From Varroa destructor (Eukaryota > Arthropoda > Arachnida > Mesostigmata > Varroidae), in contig NW_019211454.1 of NCBI RefSeq assembly GCF_002443255.2, forward strand, positions 10,252,248 through 10,316,247: a stretch of DNA of 64,000 nt. The letters run 5' to 3'. How positions within the stretch are numbered: position 1 is the first letter of the stretch; each line of letters opens with the position of its first letter. Positions 12,401-24,372 of this stretch are shown here, piece after piece. A program made the translations under genes and the position numbers. The notes beneath the pieces are model-generated. The model was not told the origin of the DNA. It searched no databases and was given only the letters and a program-made list of their open reading frames with translations.

Positions 12401-15400
12401 GAATGCACAGTTAGAGATACTAACTTTGGTTGTGTTTTCACAGAGCGACTCTTTGAAGGTAAATGTAGGATACTGCAATTGGTCCATATTTCATACATTA
12501 TAAGTGGATCACTCATCCTGGTTAGGGAAAGATCCGAACCAGGAAAACGTAAACTAAGGGTCGAGAACACGTTCAGATACTTAATTAACATAGATCTGAT
12601 TAATATGTAGATCATTTTATCCAGCTCAAGTGTCGCAGCTATTGCTGTTGCTCGGTTTGTCCGTTTCATTATTATGCATGATGCTGATATTTTACACATT
12701 AGACAGTTACATGTGTTGTTTTACATTTGCTTGCCCACTGTATTTTATACAAGTGATCGCCTTAAAGCACTCTCGTTTAAAGTTATTGTATCGATATCAA
12801 TTTTTCTCCTGAGTTACAGGAATAGAGAAAATACGAATATGTGTTAAAGTTGCGCTGGAAACGCCGAACCGCTTGCTTTGAAAGCCTTCAAAATTATCAA
12901 ATAACGTTTGCTTTGGCCCCATGTCAAGTCATACTTCATTGTGTCGAAGCGTCTGTTCTCCATTCTGTTCCCACTGCTGTCTGCACTTATCGACGTTGCC
13001 GCTCAGCTTGTGACACAGCTAAAATTTGATTACTCATGACGAATTGCTATATGTTTATATAGCGTACATATCGCCCGTCCCGCTCGTTACACTAGGCATA
13101 GATGCCGCTGATTCAAACCCTTGGACGCTGCCCATTTAAATCAGAAGTTCAGATGTCGTCAGACTAACATTGTCCTTCTTTGCGTACACCTTCTGGCTCT
13201 TTTCAGTAGTCAGAAGGCGTGCGATAAATCACGATTCGTTCCTGCCACATTATCACACCAGACACTATTTCGTGTGCCGTTCCATATCAACAACAATCAG
13301 AAGAGAAAATGACGGCAAAGCTGTCGTGGTGAAACACTTACAATCATGGGATCCACTGTTCCAGGCACATGCGGTCTTACACTTCCATAATTATTTGCAC
13401 AATTAATTGCAATTCTATTGTTATCGGCCCACACTGTCTGAACCTGCAAGGAGGTAGTAATGCAGCAGCGGCGATAGCGCTAATTGCTCACCTGGCACGG
13501 GGCGAACATTTACCAGGCCGTCGCACGAAACGACAAATATAATCGCGTATGGATCAGATTAGCTTGTCTTTTCCCGGTGGCGTGAGGCGAGCGATGTGAA
13601 CGTACCTCTTTTTTCGCTTCCCTTTCCAGCAGACAGGCATGGAGAAGTTGCGTACCGTATGTACGTTTTGCGGTTCATCCTATAGCAGCTTGGCGATTCC
13701 TACATATCAACAGCCAGCTACCGCGTGCATACTGCACATATTCAGACAAAAACATTAAACGAAAGAAACAGCGTAAAAAAATTTCATCAATCTTCGTGTC
13801 GATAAGGTATTTGTAAGGTTGTCTGTCTAGTTAACAGTAGCATGTTCGGTAGGTGAAGCGCGCAGGATCGATTAAGGACAACAAAAGCATCTCGTTAAAA
13901 TTCCGCCTCATAAATGCGGTAAAGAGTTTTGACGTTCGAAGGAAACTGCCTTATAGTATATCCTTGCGGTTGCGACGTCCGCGAGCAACGCTGTATCTTA
14001 ACTAACAAATTCTTGTCCAGCAAAAGATATTGTGTTAGGGTTACATTGCTGATAGTGCCTTACGAGCCTAGCTACGGCTATACATTGTTTCAACAAAAAA
14101 AAGTACTAAGGGATCGCCGTCATTTATAGATCAATTATTTTCTAACTATGGGGTATACACGTATAAATCATACATAAGTATTTACCTGCTTCTAGTGCCT
14201 ATAAAAGCTTATATCTGTTACTTCTTTACAGTTACGTGAAGCTTAGTTCCTATAGAACAATAAGGGCCATCCGTCACACACGAACTCAGAAGAACTGAAG
14301 ACCACAGAATACGATTCGAAAGAGCGTTTCACCTTAGAGCAAAACGCACGCTTTTGAAAAATACGAGACTATGTGTAGAGAAATACCGAATAGTAATAGA
14401 CTAGTATGCTATGGTACTCCGTAGGAAAAGCGACACTAAAAAAAATAAAATTATGCGAAAAGGGTAAGAGGCAGATATACATTGTCGAGTAAGCAAATAA
14501 TCTCGATTAAATGCCAAACAAAACAGCAGATTAGGCAGAGTAAGAGATAATTTCTAGAATATATTTTGCATGGACTTAACAAATCAATTTATATCGCTAA
14601 TGTATCCATATAGGTCGTCGCAATTTAACGATTTAAGATCGTCCCGTTAACGTTGAATCTGCCAGTAACGCGGCCTCACCTAGTACATAGGCACTAAACA
14701 GCCAGGAGTTGCGCGAAGAAGAAACTGGCCTGGAAATTAGCCACGGCTGGATAATACTTTGAGAACGTAAATTGGTAGTTCAAAAAGTTTAATTTTCATT
14801 GAAGGCCATCCAGTAAAGCTTAACTATGGAACCGTAAACGACAAGAAACACACTATGCGACACATAGCGCCTTTCTTCTACAACGCTCCTAGCAGAATGT
14901 CTTCATTAACATATTAACGTTGACCTATCAATACTATCGTCTTTGCATCACACTACGTAACTATATCAAAAAGATTATACCAATACTAACTGAACCGTAT
15001 GGTCACTGCCCCGACGGGTTCGAAGGCCTACTAAGCCCTGACCGCTGCTGTGCCAAGAACGACATAGAAGTACGTCTTTCTATTGTGATAATGGCTTTCG
15101 GGGAACATCTGTGTTTTTCGTGCGCTCATTGTACGGCGATGAGCAACTTGGTTTTAAAATAAGTTTATTTGTTGTATTTATAAGTTTTTTCCAAAAATAG
15201 TAGTTTTTTATAAGTTCTTTTGATCATCTGTTATTACAGTTACATGATACTATCTGTAATGAGAAGATATATTCACATTCATTATGTCAGTAGTAGATGA
15301 TTTTTTTGAAACGGTTAATTTTATAATTGTAGAAAATACTCTTAGAATTAATTATGTTAATTTTACCTTTTTCTACTATATTAATTTTCGTTTGATAGTT

Positions 15401-16315
15401 GTCTGAATCGGCCGCCTACCCGGCTACTTCACAAAGACAATACGTAAAGGAGCAGTCAACGACCGTGTGGTCTTTAACGACCCTTTTTGTGCTGACTCAT
15501 TATTATCAGCAGAATTACGGTTCTGTTTCTGTTGAAGGTCGCATCATACTTTCCAACGGGCAACTGATGTGAAAGGCCAAATAACTCCGCGAACAACGAA
15601 GATAATGCGCACGTACATCCACTGGTAGGAGCGCTAAATCCAGGTTCTCTTCTTGTTCAAAATAGGACAGGTAGAAATATATGAAGCGGCTGTCTTCTGG
15701 TCAACAAAGATCCGTTTTCTTGAGAAACGGAACGAATGTTTGAACACTAAGGGTATTTTGAGTGGCTATTGTAACATTTTTAGAATAGAACACAGAAGTA
15801 TCTGGTCATCAATTATAATTTCTCTCAGTTAGAGACAGCTGGATTTGAATAATGTAAGCTCAAGAATGATGCCGAAGTAGAGAAAGGACATAATAGTCTA
15901 GGCCATCCTGGGTTGTCAAGTGTGGATACTTAACCATACCGTTAAGCGCTTTAGCAGCTGCCAACTATATTAGAAATCATTATGTTTAGCCTAGACAACA
16001 CTATTATAATGTTCGTACAAAAGTTAAAAATAAGATTGATTGTTAAGGTTTCCAGCATACCTGACTAGCGCCTCAGCTCCTTACTCTAGGCCTACTCTAT
16101 TCTGTCAATTCAGTGATTTCGCCGTAAGGTAAAAGTATTATAATAATGTAACGTTTAGATACTGCGGAATGACTAATAGTAGTCGTGTGAGTATGAGCGG
16201 AAAGTTGCGGTTCACCCGTCATGGCTTAGTCTTAGTCAAAAATAGTATATCAGAAATCTATTCATGAATAAGTAGACAGAAGGTTTTAGTACAATGACCT
16301 CTTCGCTTCACCATT
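3467..16315. other. Long AT-rich intergenic stretch, no gene recognised
   Basis: About 13 kb in which no open frame resembles a known protein. The frames present are at the length expected by chance in AT-rich DNA and their composition is unconvincing. Tracts such as the tgtttgtttgttt run near 11.96 kb are simple repeats. Nothing else could be supported. Confidence 0.5.
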
Positions 16316-16448
16316 CCATCACACGACCAACTGGCTCCTAGTCATCACGAAACAAACGGTGTATTTATGCCCAGATTTAAACCCAGACCACAATGTGTCC
16401 CTAAGATTAGCAGACAAGTACGTTACCCACTAAGCTATCACGGGGACT
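16316..16448 (-). repeat. tRNA-Ser-like SINE, copy 2 (best tRNA match)
   Basis: The minus strand reads GATAGCTTAGTGGGTAACG (A box), then TTGTCTGCTAATCTTAGG, then the B box GGGTTTAAATCTGG, and later the family tail (CGTTTCGTGATG, GGAGCCAG). The CTGCTAAT loop and the long A-to-B spacing are those of a tRNA-Ser with GCT anticodon, a long-variable-arm tRNA. That the source is tRNA-Ser is an inference from these features. Confidence 0.65.
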
Positions 16449-19400
16449 AGTAGAGCTACCTAGGATCAACGTCTCAATCCAGGTGTTTAGTCGTTAAAGG
16501 CATAGCAGATAGGTAATATGAACCTTTCTATGACTTATAGGCATAATATGTTTGCAGGCTGCATGGCTACAAAGCGAAGCGCGTGGCCTTGAGTTCAAAA
16601 TCTGAATGAATCTTACTTATTAAATATGAGCAGTTAATGAGATATGCTCCATTACATGACAACCTGCCCTGCACGATCATCCCATTTTACTGCGGCCCAA
16701 ATTTCATAACTGTTAAACTAAAAATATCGACAGTTTCAGCAAATGCCAAATAATTTATTCGGACATAACAGCCATGCAAGTCTCGATTTTGCCACCAATG
16801 CCTGCTGTATATATCTAAGGGAGAATAGGATTATATAGGCTAGTAATGTATGTAACTTTAATCTCGTCGAAAAACACTATACCTTGCTTATCGTTTTAGG
16901 CCGCGAGACAAAGGACCCAATGGCTGGTACACTGCAGAAGAGTATTTTGTTCCTCCGGAATCGGTTGGCTCAGCTGTAACGTTTGGTAGGTTTTGCTACA
17001 TATAGCCATTGCGTACCGTCCTTGACGTCGGCACTTGTCCTGCCGGACATAGGCTCTTAGTCATGACGATAACTAAAATAATGCCAATTATAGTATATAC
17101 CAGCACATAAGCGTCTAAAAGCATAACCGTGCCCACGGTTACTGCAACGGTCTGCGTATGGTATGATGCGGTTATTTTCGCCGTGACAATTACCGATGCG
17201 CAAGTTCGTAATGTAAAATGAGATGGATCTAAAACGAAAATGTGCTATGTACTTTGTGTTTTAATCTAAGCTTTTACTGCTTGAATTGCATTTTAAATAT
17301 AATTTGTGACTTAATCCAGTTATTAACGAAGGACAACCGTTGTCGTGGCCCTAACATTGGTGGCAAGGTACAATGAATATGCCATAACGCCTAGCGCAAG
17401 CAGACAATCAGTATTTCCTTAGGGTAGTGCTTTACATACGTAACCAATAGCTTGGACAGAAGCCTGAATCAAGGAAGAGATCAATTAATAAACAATAGTC
17501 GCTATCGCTACTAACAAGCTGAGTCTCCAAGAAGCAGCATATTCGTTACGAAAAGCCTGACCTATATTTGCTCTTTGTGGAAGGTGGAATCACCTTTTAG
17601 GTTGGCCGTTTTTAACCAAATCAGTTATGATGTCCAATTTTTCAGTTCTTGGCAATGCTTCTAAAATGTTCTCCACACAGTGGCTTACAGCCATTCCTTC
17701 TACTATCAACCCGGTATCGCTGTTGAAACGGGGTAGAGAAATTGGTCAATACGACATGTTTGAACGGATTGAATGTTTGTGTTTTACATAAAAGTCCTCA
17801 TTTGAGTAATCCAGATCTCTCCGTTTATCAAGTAAATACATCATCATGCTGCGGTACCGTAGCCATGAATCGATGCGTCTAAAATGCAGTCAACAATTCA
17901 AATGCTAAACACGCCTTCTGAAACAAGATTTGAGCCTTACGACTAAATAATCTGGGGATGAACGATATGCCACAGGGAATTTATTCATGCAACATTTATG
18001 AGAAAGTAGAAAACAAGGTGGTGTTCCACATGAACTATTTTGTGTCCACTAAAGTCCAACATGTGATTACTCCCTCCTCTCTGCTATGTCATAATCTACT
18101 CTAGAGCTTGGCACAGCGTAATGTCAACCTTGTTGTGACGTCCTGGCTCAGCAAAGGTATCTTACATCTAAATGTAAAGTATTATGGGACACTCTATGAT
18201 AAAAAGCTGAAAAAGGGGATGACCAAAGGCAGATCTTTTCTTGGAACGAAAACACAAGAAGAAAATTGCCTACTCAGTCCAAACGTTCCCGACATGAACA
18301 GCAACGATGAGAGATGAGAGTTGCAGGTTAGGTCTGTGGTATTGCCTCGACCGGTCCGATCCAACATTTTCCCCTCTGCCTTGTCGTGTTCCGTTGATTT
18401 GAGTCCTTCTTTAAAACGTATTGCGCCATCTTTCTTGCTTAAAAGGCCCATAAAGCGGCAAAGCCACCACCTACGGACCGCGATCAAGAAAGACGCCGAT
18501 CAACGAGATCTGCATTGTCGAGCAATTTGGTCATTGGGAGCTCGGAGAGACTGCGCTTCATAGTAGGCAATGCGCGGGGCGACTACACATTTTACCACCT
18601 TAGGTTTTATCGTTGGCTAGCAGGGACAAACACTTCATGGCCACTCGCTTCGCGCTTATATAAACCGTACACGTATATTTATTCATCTATTAATATTATG
18701 ACATGTAGATATATAGATGAACGGCAGACTATGTGGGCTGGAAATATTCTCTTTCGTTTTTATACACCTGTCTTAAACAGCCACACACCTTCAACTCGTG
18801 TTTCTATCTGCAGTTGGATCGACATGAGCGTTAGACATTCGTTTGGCCAATCGAGAAAATAACTGAGGCATAACTATAAGATCTCGCGTTGTCGTCAAGT
18901 GACCAGACTGCCAGATGTGTAGCTGCGATCGCCGTAACAACGGTCGAGGAACTCATTGACTGTTTCGCTTTTCCGCAAGTACCTCATAATCGCCAGTACT
19001 GCATCATTTCACGTCCAAATATAATGTGGTTGCAAACTTGCGAATTAACAGTTATTAACTTACCACTGAACTCAATTTCTTTTTAAAGCAACGTCATTCT
19101 CTCACCGATTCTCCGCCTCTTGTGACGTAGATGGCTCATTTATAATGGACGTATGCTTCAGGCAGACTTTTTTATTGTTTAAAATTTCGCAAGAAAGCAC
19201 TGCGCTCCTAACTGTCCCCAAGTTTATTTATGGAGAACTTATTTTTACTCAGTCTCCACACTTTTAGTGTTCAATTTATAATTCTATAATAACATCATAT
19301 TGTATATGAAATGCCAGGTTCGGTTGACAGATCTTATATATATATAATGTGATGCGAACTGTCGCTGATATGTCCAGAGGTTTTTTAAGAGGATAAGTTC

Positions 19401-22400
19401 GATAGTGCACAGCTTATCGAGCCATTGCAATATATGCTCTTCACAGTACCGTACCAAAGTTAATGAAGTGGATTGCCCGATTCCTATCATTTGAAGCCGC
19501 CAAATCCAGTTTACTAAAGTATCGGCTCCACCATCCGACTGGTTGACTGAATGTAGCCTCACACTATGGCCCTGTATAGTATGAAATCCCCGTAAGAACT
19601 GTGGCCACGTTTCAAAGACCTTCACTTGGAAAGAGGAAATAGCGAAGGGATTCATAGTGGACGCGTTATCTCATAAGCAGACGCTGATTTTTGCCATCTA
19701 CTTGTCTGCTTTGGACTGCCCGTAAAAAGCCTTAGAAAATTCACTATAACTAAGACCTCTGTCGCTATATATCAGTTATATTTCAAGCGGATGTTCTAAA
19801 GCGAAGTTCTGTCCGCCCGAGTATCTAGCTCTACTTTCCATGAATAAATAATAACGGTGAATTAGATAAATTAACCGCTGCGCACTTGTTGTAGAGTTTA
19901 AGCATTTTGTGAACTTTGAAACTAATCAATAAAACATATCGTTACCGTAACCATGAGTATCATTATAAATGAGAAAACGGTGACCCTAATGAACTCTATA
20001 TTTTTATAATAAACAGTATTAGATCACTCTAAATGCTTTGACGTGACTATTCGGGGGCACTCAGCTTAAAAACCTTAAAATATTTAAGATTTTTTTAATC
20101 TTAAATATTTTAAGGTTTTTAAAGTCGAATATCGAATACCTGCAACTAAAAAAATCTATCATTACACACTTTTGTGAGATGTCTGTGTCTGTCTCACTGT
20201 TGTGTTACGTTCAGAGGTCCTGAAAGAGCGTTCTCATCGTCCTATTAAGGGCAGTCGAGCGTACCTTGACACAAATGTAAACTGCTCTCGCCTCTAAACA
20301 GTGATCTTATTACATTACTTCTGCGGTTGTTTGCCAGGTAGATTTGCTGCTATTGATACACCTATTTTTCGTTTCAATTTATACGTAAAAACCTTACAGC
20401 GCTACCAACGCCATCAATACGGACACGTCGACTGCGCCAGTAAACAAATCAACGCTACATGAAAAACCTGTTTGCTTTCACGCGGAGCGACAAGCTAATC
20501 CTAGGCACCTAACCGGGCATCCACAGGAGAAAAGTCGTCGCGAGATTTTTAGGTCGCGTAAAATGTAGGTGTATTTGGAATTCCTTATATGAAGGGCAAC
20601 AGCGAAAGCCCTAAGATACAATGTTCTACATGCTCGTGAACCGTACCGCACCGAATTGTGTTCGTGAACATAGAGAAGGTAGCGACAAGCAGCTGATTCA
20701 CGATGACGCCAAGGGTTGATAAACATCGCGACAATTGATGATATAGGAAGCCTAGTAAAACTACTGGGTAGATGAGATAGCCCGAACGGTCCGTTTGCTG
20801 ACTTTTGATCATATTGCTTAGCGTAAAATTACATAATGACAAATGAAAATATATTACTGACAATTGCGCTTTTGATCAGTGTGATGGTACCGCAACACCT
20901 TTGGAATTAATAACATTTTGATGTGTAACATTTTCTAGGTTTAGCATCCACATTTTAAATCATTAATGAAATTATATAATATACGTGGTATTGTTTAATT
21001 TTAGTACCGTTTATTGCATCTACCTGCTTTTTTATGACAATTTCTCCATCAAGCCATCTTTACCGTATTTATCGCCATTAGCAACATTGAATGAAACTCT
21101 AATTAATGATAATTTTAAGCATAGTTCTCAACGAGGTTTCATCTTGGTGCTACCCGAGTACTGACCTTATCATTGAACCAAGAAGGCATTAGGTTAACCG
21201 TGAAGAGTTAGTGGTCAACGCGAATATATAGCAATTAGGTGCTCTTGCTGGCCAACACTCTAGCGAGTGCTATTTAAAGGATAAAATTACAATATTCTAT
21301 AGATACAATTCTAATTCGATCTCCTTTATATTATTCGCGGGACGATGATATAGAGGTTACACTGAATATGTCATCATCGTGACGATGCAAGTATACAATG
21401 CGGTCCAGTAGCAGTACCCTTCTGTTTGTAGGCCTAATATGTCTAAACAGAAGTTACCGTGGCTAACTGATATGTAATTGCCCGTTTGTTATTGTCTTTT
21501 AGTAGTTGTATTTGTTTAATTATTAGAAATGTGTCTTATTTTTCGTCAGCAATCCCAATGCTGTTCCAATAAAACATTTAGAAAGACTAACTTAATTTTG
21601 CCAATGTTACTTGATTGCATTTTCACGCCTCAAAACTACTACCGGTGTCATAGACCATTCACTAATGCGATTTTCAGAACCGGTGTTTCTAAACATTACC
21701 TACCGTTGAACTTGAGCGTATATCGTTAACTTGATTATCAAATAGTGGTCAATTGAAAAAGCTCAAAAATTACAAGCATATTTTAGGTAATCTAGGAAAG
21801 GATCAACAAGAATTTCTAATTCCTGAGCATTACCTATATTATTATTATATAATTAAAATAATAATAATAATAATAAAAAGAAATAAGACCCGACATCAGT
21901 TGTTCATAAAAATAATGTCGAAAAAAAAATTTTGAATGAACGTTCAGCTGAAACGAAACGCAATTTTACAACTATACTTGCGCATACAGAATACGGACGA
22001 GTGTGCCTTCGCCATCCTGTGTCCTTGTATCTAATAATAGTATCATGCTATGATTTGACTTTCGATCTTCCCTCTACCTATTTTCGCCATTTTCAACGTT
22101 CAAATAATAGAACCAATGCGTAAACCGTTTCCTCCCACTAAAGAAATCATCGATTATGGGTATATTATTTGCCCGTTCAAGACACTTCGAGAGGTGCGCT
22201 ATTGAAAAGCTTTTGGAAGGGGCGTTGAATAACGGTGTTCATTGATTAAGGTTACACCTTAAAGCATTTAAAATTCAAAACGGTAGTTTGAAGTACTTTT
22301 GTAACTTAGTAAGGTCGTAAAATACGCAAGCTTCGATCTAATAAGCCTCTTGAAAGGATTCAGATCCAATACTGCCCCACTTATCGCCCAGCCTTAATCT

Positions 22401-22665
22401 AATTGTAAATTTTCTTCGAGTAATAGATATCGTCCTTTTTGTATATTTGATATATATTGTGTACCGAACAAACGGTGTCAATAAAAGTTCTTATAAGGTT
22501 ATTATTTTTTTTTTACGATAACGTTAGTTCTTCAAAGCTGTGTCGTCTTTAGTTCCATGGCTATAAAGCAATTACCAATGGAAGTGTAAGTACAGTCACA
22601 ATTTTCTTTCTTAATGGCAGAGGTTAACCGCCCACGGATTGCAAAGAACCGCTAATGTGTTCAGT
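16449..22665. other. Intergenic stretch upstream of COQ10, no gene recognised
   Basis: Mostly AT-rich, with a slightly GC-richer island at about 18300-18990 where short frames occur on both strands without recognisable similarity. A 123-codon minus-strand frame at 19284-19655 is no longer than expected by chance. A perfect hairpin at 20066-20122 is listed separately. Confidence 0.45.
20066..20122. repeat. Perfect 26-bp inverted repeat with 5-nt T loop
   Basis: The arms 20066-20091 and 20097-20122 are exact reverse complements, separated only by five T residues. The arms are AT-rich and contain ACCTT and its complement AAGGT. No target-site duplication or element body was seen around it. It could be a short palindromic repeat, a minimal MITE-like remnant or a hairpin-RNA source. 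Confidence 0.85.
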
Positions 22666-22666
22666 C

Positions 22667-22678
22667 CAAGATGGCGGC
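22667..22678 (+). promoter_or_regulatory. YY1-like box over the COQ10 start codon
   Basis: The sequence CAAGATGGCGGC is an exact match to the YY1 consensus, and its ATG is the COQ10 initiation codon. In many animal housekeeping genes this box lies just downstream of the start site and may include the start codon, which implies a very short 5' UTR. Binding here is inferred. Confidence 0.55.
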
Positions 22679-22982
22679 CTCCTTAACCCGCGTTCGAATA
22701 CCTCAATTTTTTGTTAACTTTACAAATTGTAAAGCACTTAAGGAACGAAAACAATGTTTGTTCAATCTAATAAAAAGTTGTGGCGACAAAGTATCGCACT
22801 ACGAACGAAAATTAGTTGGTTATAGTCAGGAGCAGATGTATCAGGTTGTTAGTGATACTAGTCGTTATCCAGAGTTTTTGCCATGGTGCCACCAATCCAA
22901 AGCCGTAGGTCGTCGGGGCCTTATAGAGCACGTACAGCTCACTGTCGGATTCACCCCATTTGAGGAAACCTACTTGTCAGAG
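22671..22982 (+). CDS. COQ10: COQ10 exon 1 (residues 1-104)
   Basis: Holds the targeting region and the first half of the START domain, ending with the glutamate of YLSE. The donor is GAG|gtatgt at 22983, a strong consensus site. Reading on past it gives 13 unrelated residues and a stop, so the open frame seen beyond the donor is intron. Confidence 0.92.
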
Positions 22983-24033
22983 GTATGTGGAGAGAATTAT
23001 AACGAACAAAGTGTACTTCCTTGATCATATGAGCCTGAGATGTGCCCACAAGCATCATGTAAGCACCATAGTTCTTTAGTCACTTTCACCCGCGGACACG
23101 CGCTCGCGAGATATATTTAAAAATCACGTTTTTTTTTTTTTTAATTACTATCATGCATTATTATACCTTACAATTCTATCAGATGGATGTAATTTGAGTC
23201 ACAGTAATAGTCAGCTTAGGGCAGAGCTGGCTCCTATAGGTTCGTAAGTGAATATATACAATGTTCAGGGTTTTACTAGTTTTATTATTATTATTATTAC
23301 TAACTTTATTATTTGCATGCACTTACTAGGAGAGTTTAACATAACTAAAATATCATTCAGTAGTTATTCTATATATTTAAAAATTTTTTTTTGCATTTAT
23401 TCTATTTTAAAAGCAATTTTCTATCATTAGTAATGCGCACACATGCTCTTAGAATTGAGGATCTCTTCATTAACTGAAGTTGTATCTTGACACAACGCTT
23501 ACGTGTGCTGCGACATAATGCTACTAGGCGACTGACTACAGTGGCCTAAGTACTTCTTGAAGCAAAGCGACTGTAATCTGCACAATAAAATACAATATAT
23601 CATTGCAGGTGAGCTAAAGCATTTCGAACTCAGCTACTCGAATCAATTTCATCTGGGTAAATAACAATGAAGAGGATCGCTAGACTTGGTACCGTTGGTT
23701 ACATCATGACTTTGGTAATTCTAGTATTATTATGTTTGCTTCTACATGCAGGTAACCCGGCAACAGCCAAATCGAATTCGGACCTACTCAGCGGAAGGCA
23801 CATTCTTCCGGGACCTCGAGTCGCGTTGGATGTTTGTGGCTCACGACGAACAATCATGTATACTCGACTTTGAGGTTAGCTTTGTCGTAAAGTCACCGCT
23901 GCAAACTCCCTTAGCCAATGCGTTCCTTAAGACTACTGCATCGCAGATGAGTCGAGCTTTCATAGATCGGGCGCATGTATTATACGGAAAACCGTCTCGC
24001 GAGGAAAAGGAATTGAATGATTCGAAGAGCTAA
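22671..24033 (+). CDS. COQ10: Coenzyme Q-binding protein COQ10 homologue (two exons)
   Basis: Joining 22671-22982 to 23752-24033 gives a complete protein of 197 residues, close to yeast Coq10 and shorter than human COQ10A. The first 40 or so residues are basic and lack acids early on, as in a mitochondrial targeting peptide. A START-type fold (polyketide cyclase/Coq10 family) follows. Landmarks are ERKLVGYSQEQMYQVVSD, YPEFLPWC, VGFTPFEETYLSEV, LESRWMF and a C-terminal helix with ASQMSRAFIDRA. Known: COQ10 binds ubiquinone in the inner mitochondrial membrane and supports its delivery for respiration and its efficient biosynthesis. The start is fixed by a good context (CCAAGATGG). The stop is TAA and the splice junction is phase 0 with GT and AG ends. 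Identification is firm. COQ10A and COQ10B are vertebrate duplicates, so no letter is given. Confidence 0.93.
23752..24033 (+). CDS. COQ10: COQ10 exon 2 (residues 105-197)
   Basis: The acceptor is tacatgcag|GTAACC, after a 769-base intron. The exon begins VTRQQPNRIRTYS and restores continuity with the family, then encodes the second half of the START domain and a charged tail (PSREEKELNDSKS). The overlapping frame that starts at 23667 is intron read in another frame. Confidence 0.9.
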   Translation, partial: VTRQQPNRIRTYSAEGTFFRDLESRWMFVAHDEQSCILDFEVSFVVKSPLQTPLANAFLKTTASQMSRAFIDRAHVLYGKPSREEKELNDSKS

Positions 24034-24366
24034 CAGAACTATCAGTGTATCGATTGAACTCGCTCCTCATTTGACTACGTTTGTCCTAAAATATCCTAAA
24101 TATACATATATTAATATAACTGCTTTTCAAGTCTGAAAGTAGCGTTAAAAGCCAGTTCGGCCAGGGATGTCTAGCATCTAGTTCATTGCAAGTTGCTACA
24201 GCTTTAGATAAAATTACGTCAGCCATGGAGCGAGTTAATGTATAAACATGTTTAATAGACTCTGCTGAGATCAACAGGTAACCAGTTTTTTGGAGAAGGG
24301 AAGAAGTTTTGTAGATAGTGAGTTTTATAATACCGAAGTGAAATTGTTCATGAATCGTCTAACTGT

Positions 24367-24372
24367 AATAAA
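24367..24372 (+). terminator. Possible COQ10 polyadenylation signal
   Basis: A canonical AATAAA lies 334 bases after the COQ10 stop codon. In AT-rich DNA this hexamer is common, so the assignment rests only on position and orientation. Confidence 0.3.

Noticed and set aside
19284..19655. 123-codon minus-strand frame
   Set aside because: In about 128,000 reading positions of AT-rich DNA a few frames of this length are expected by chance, and no motif or splice context supports it.
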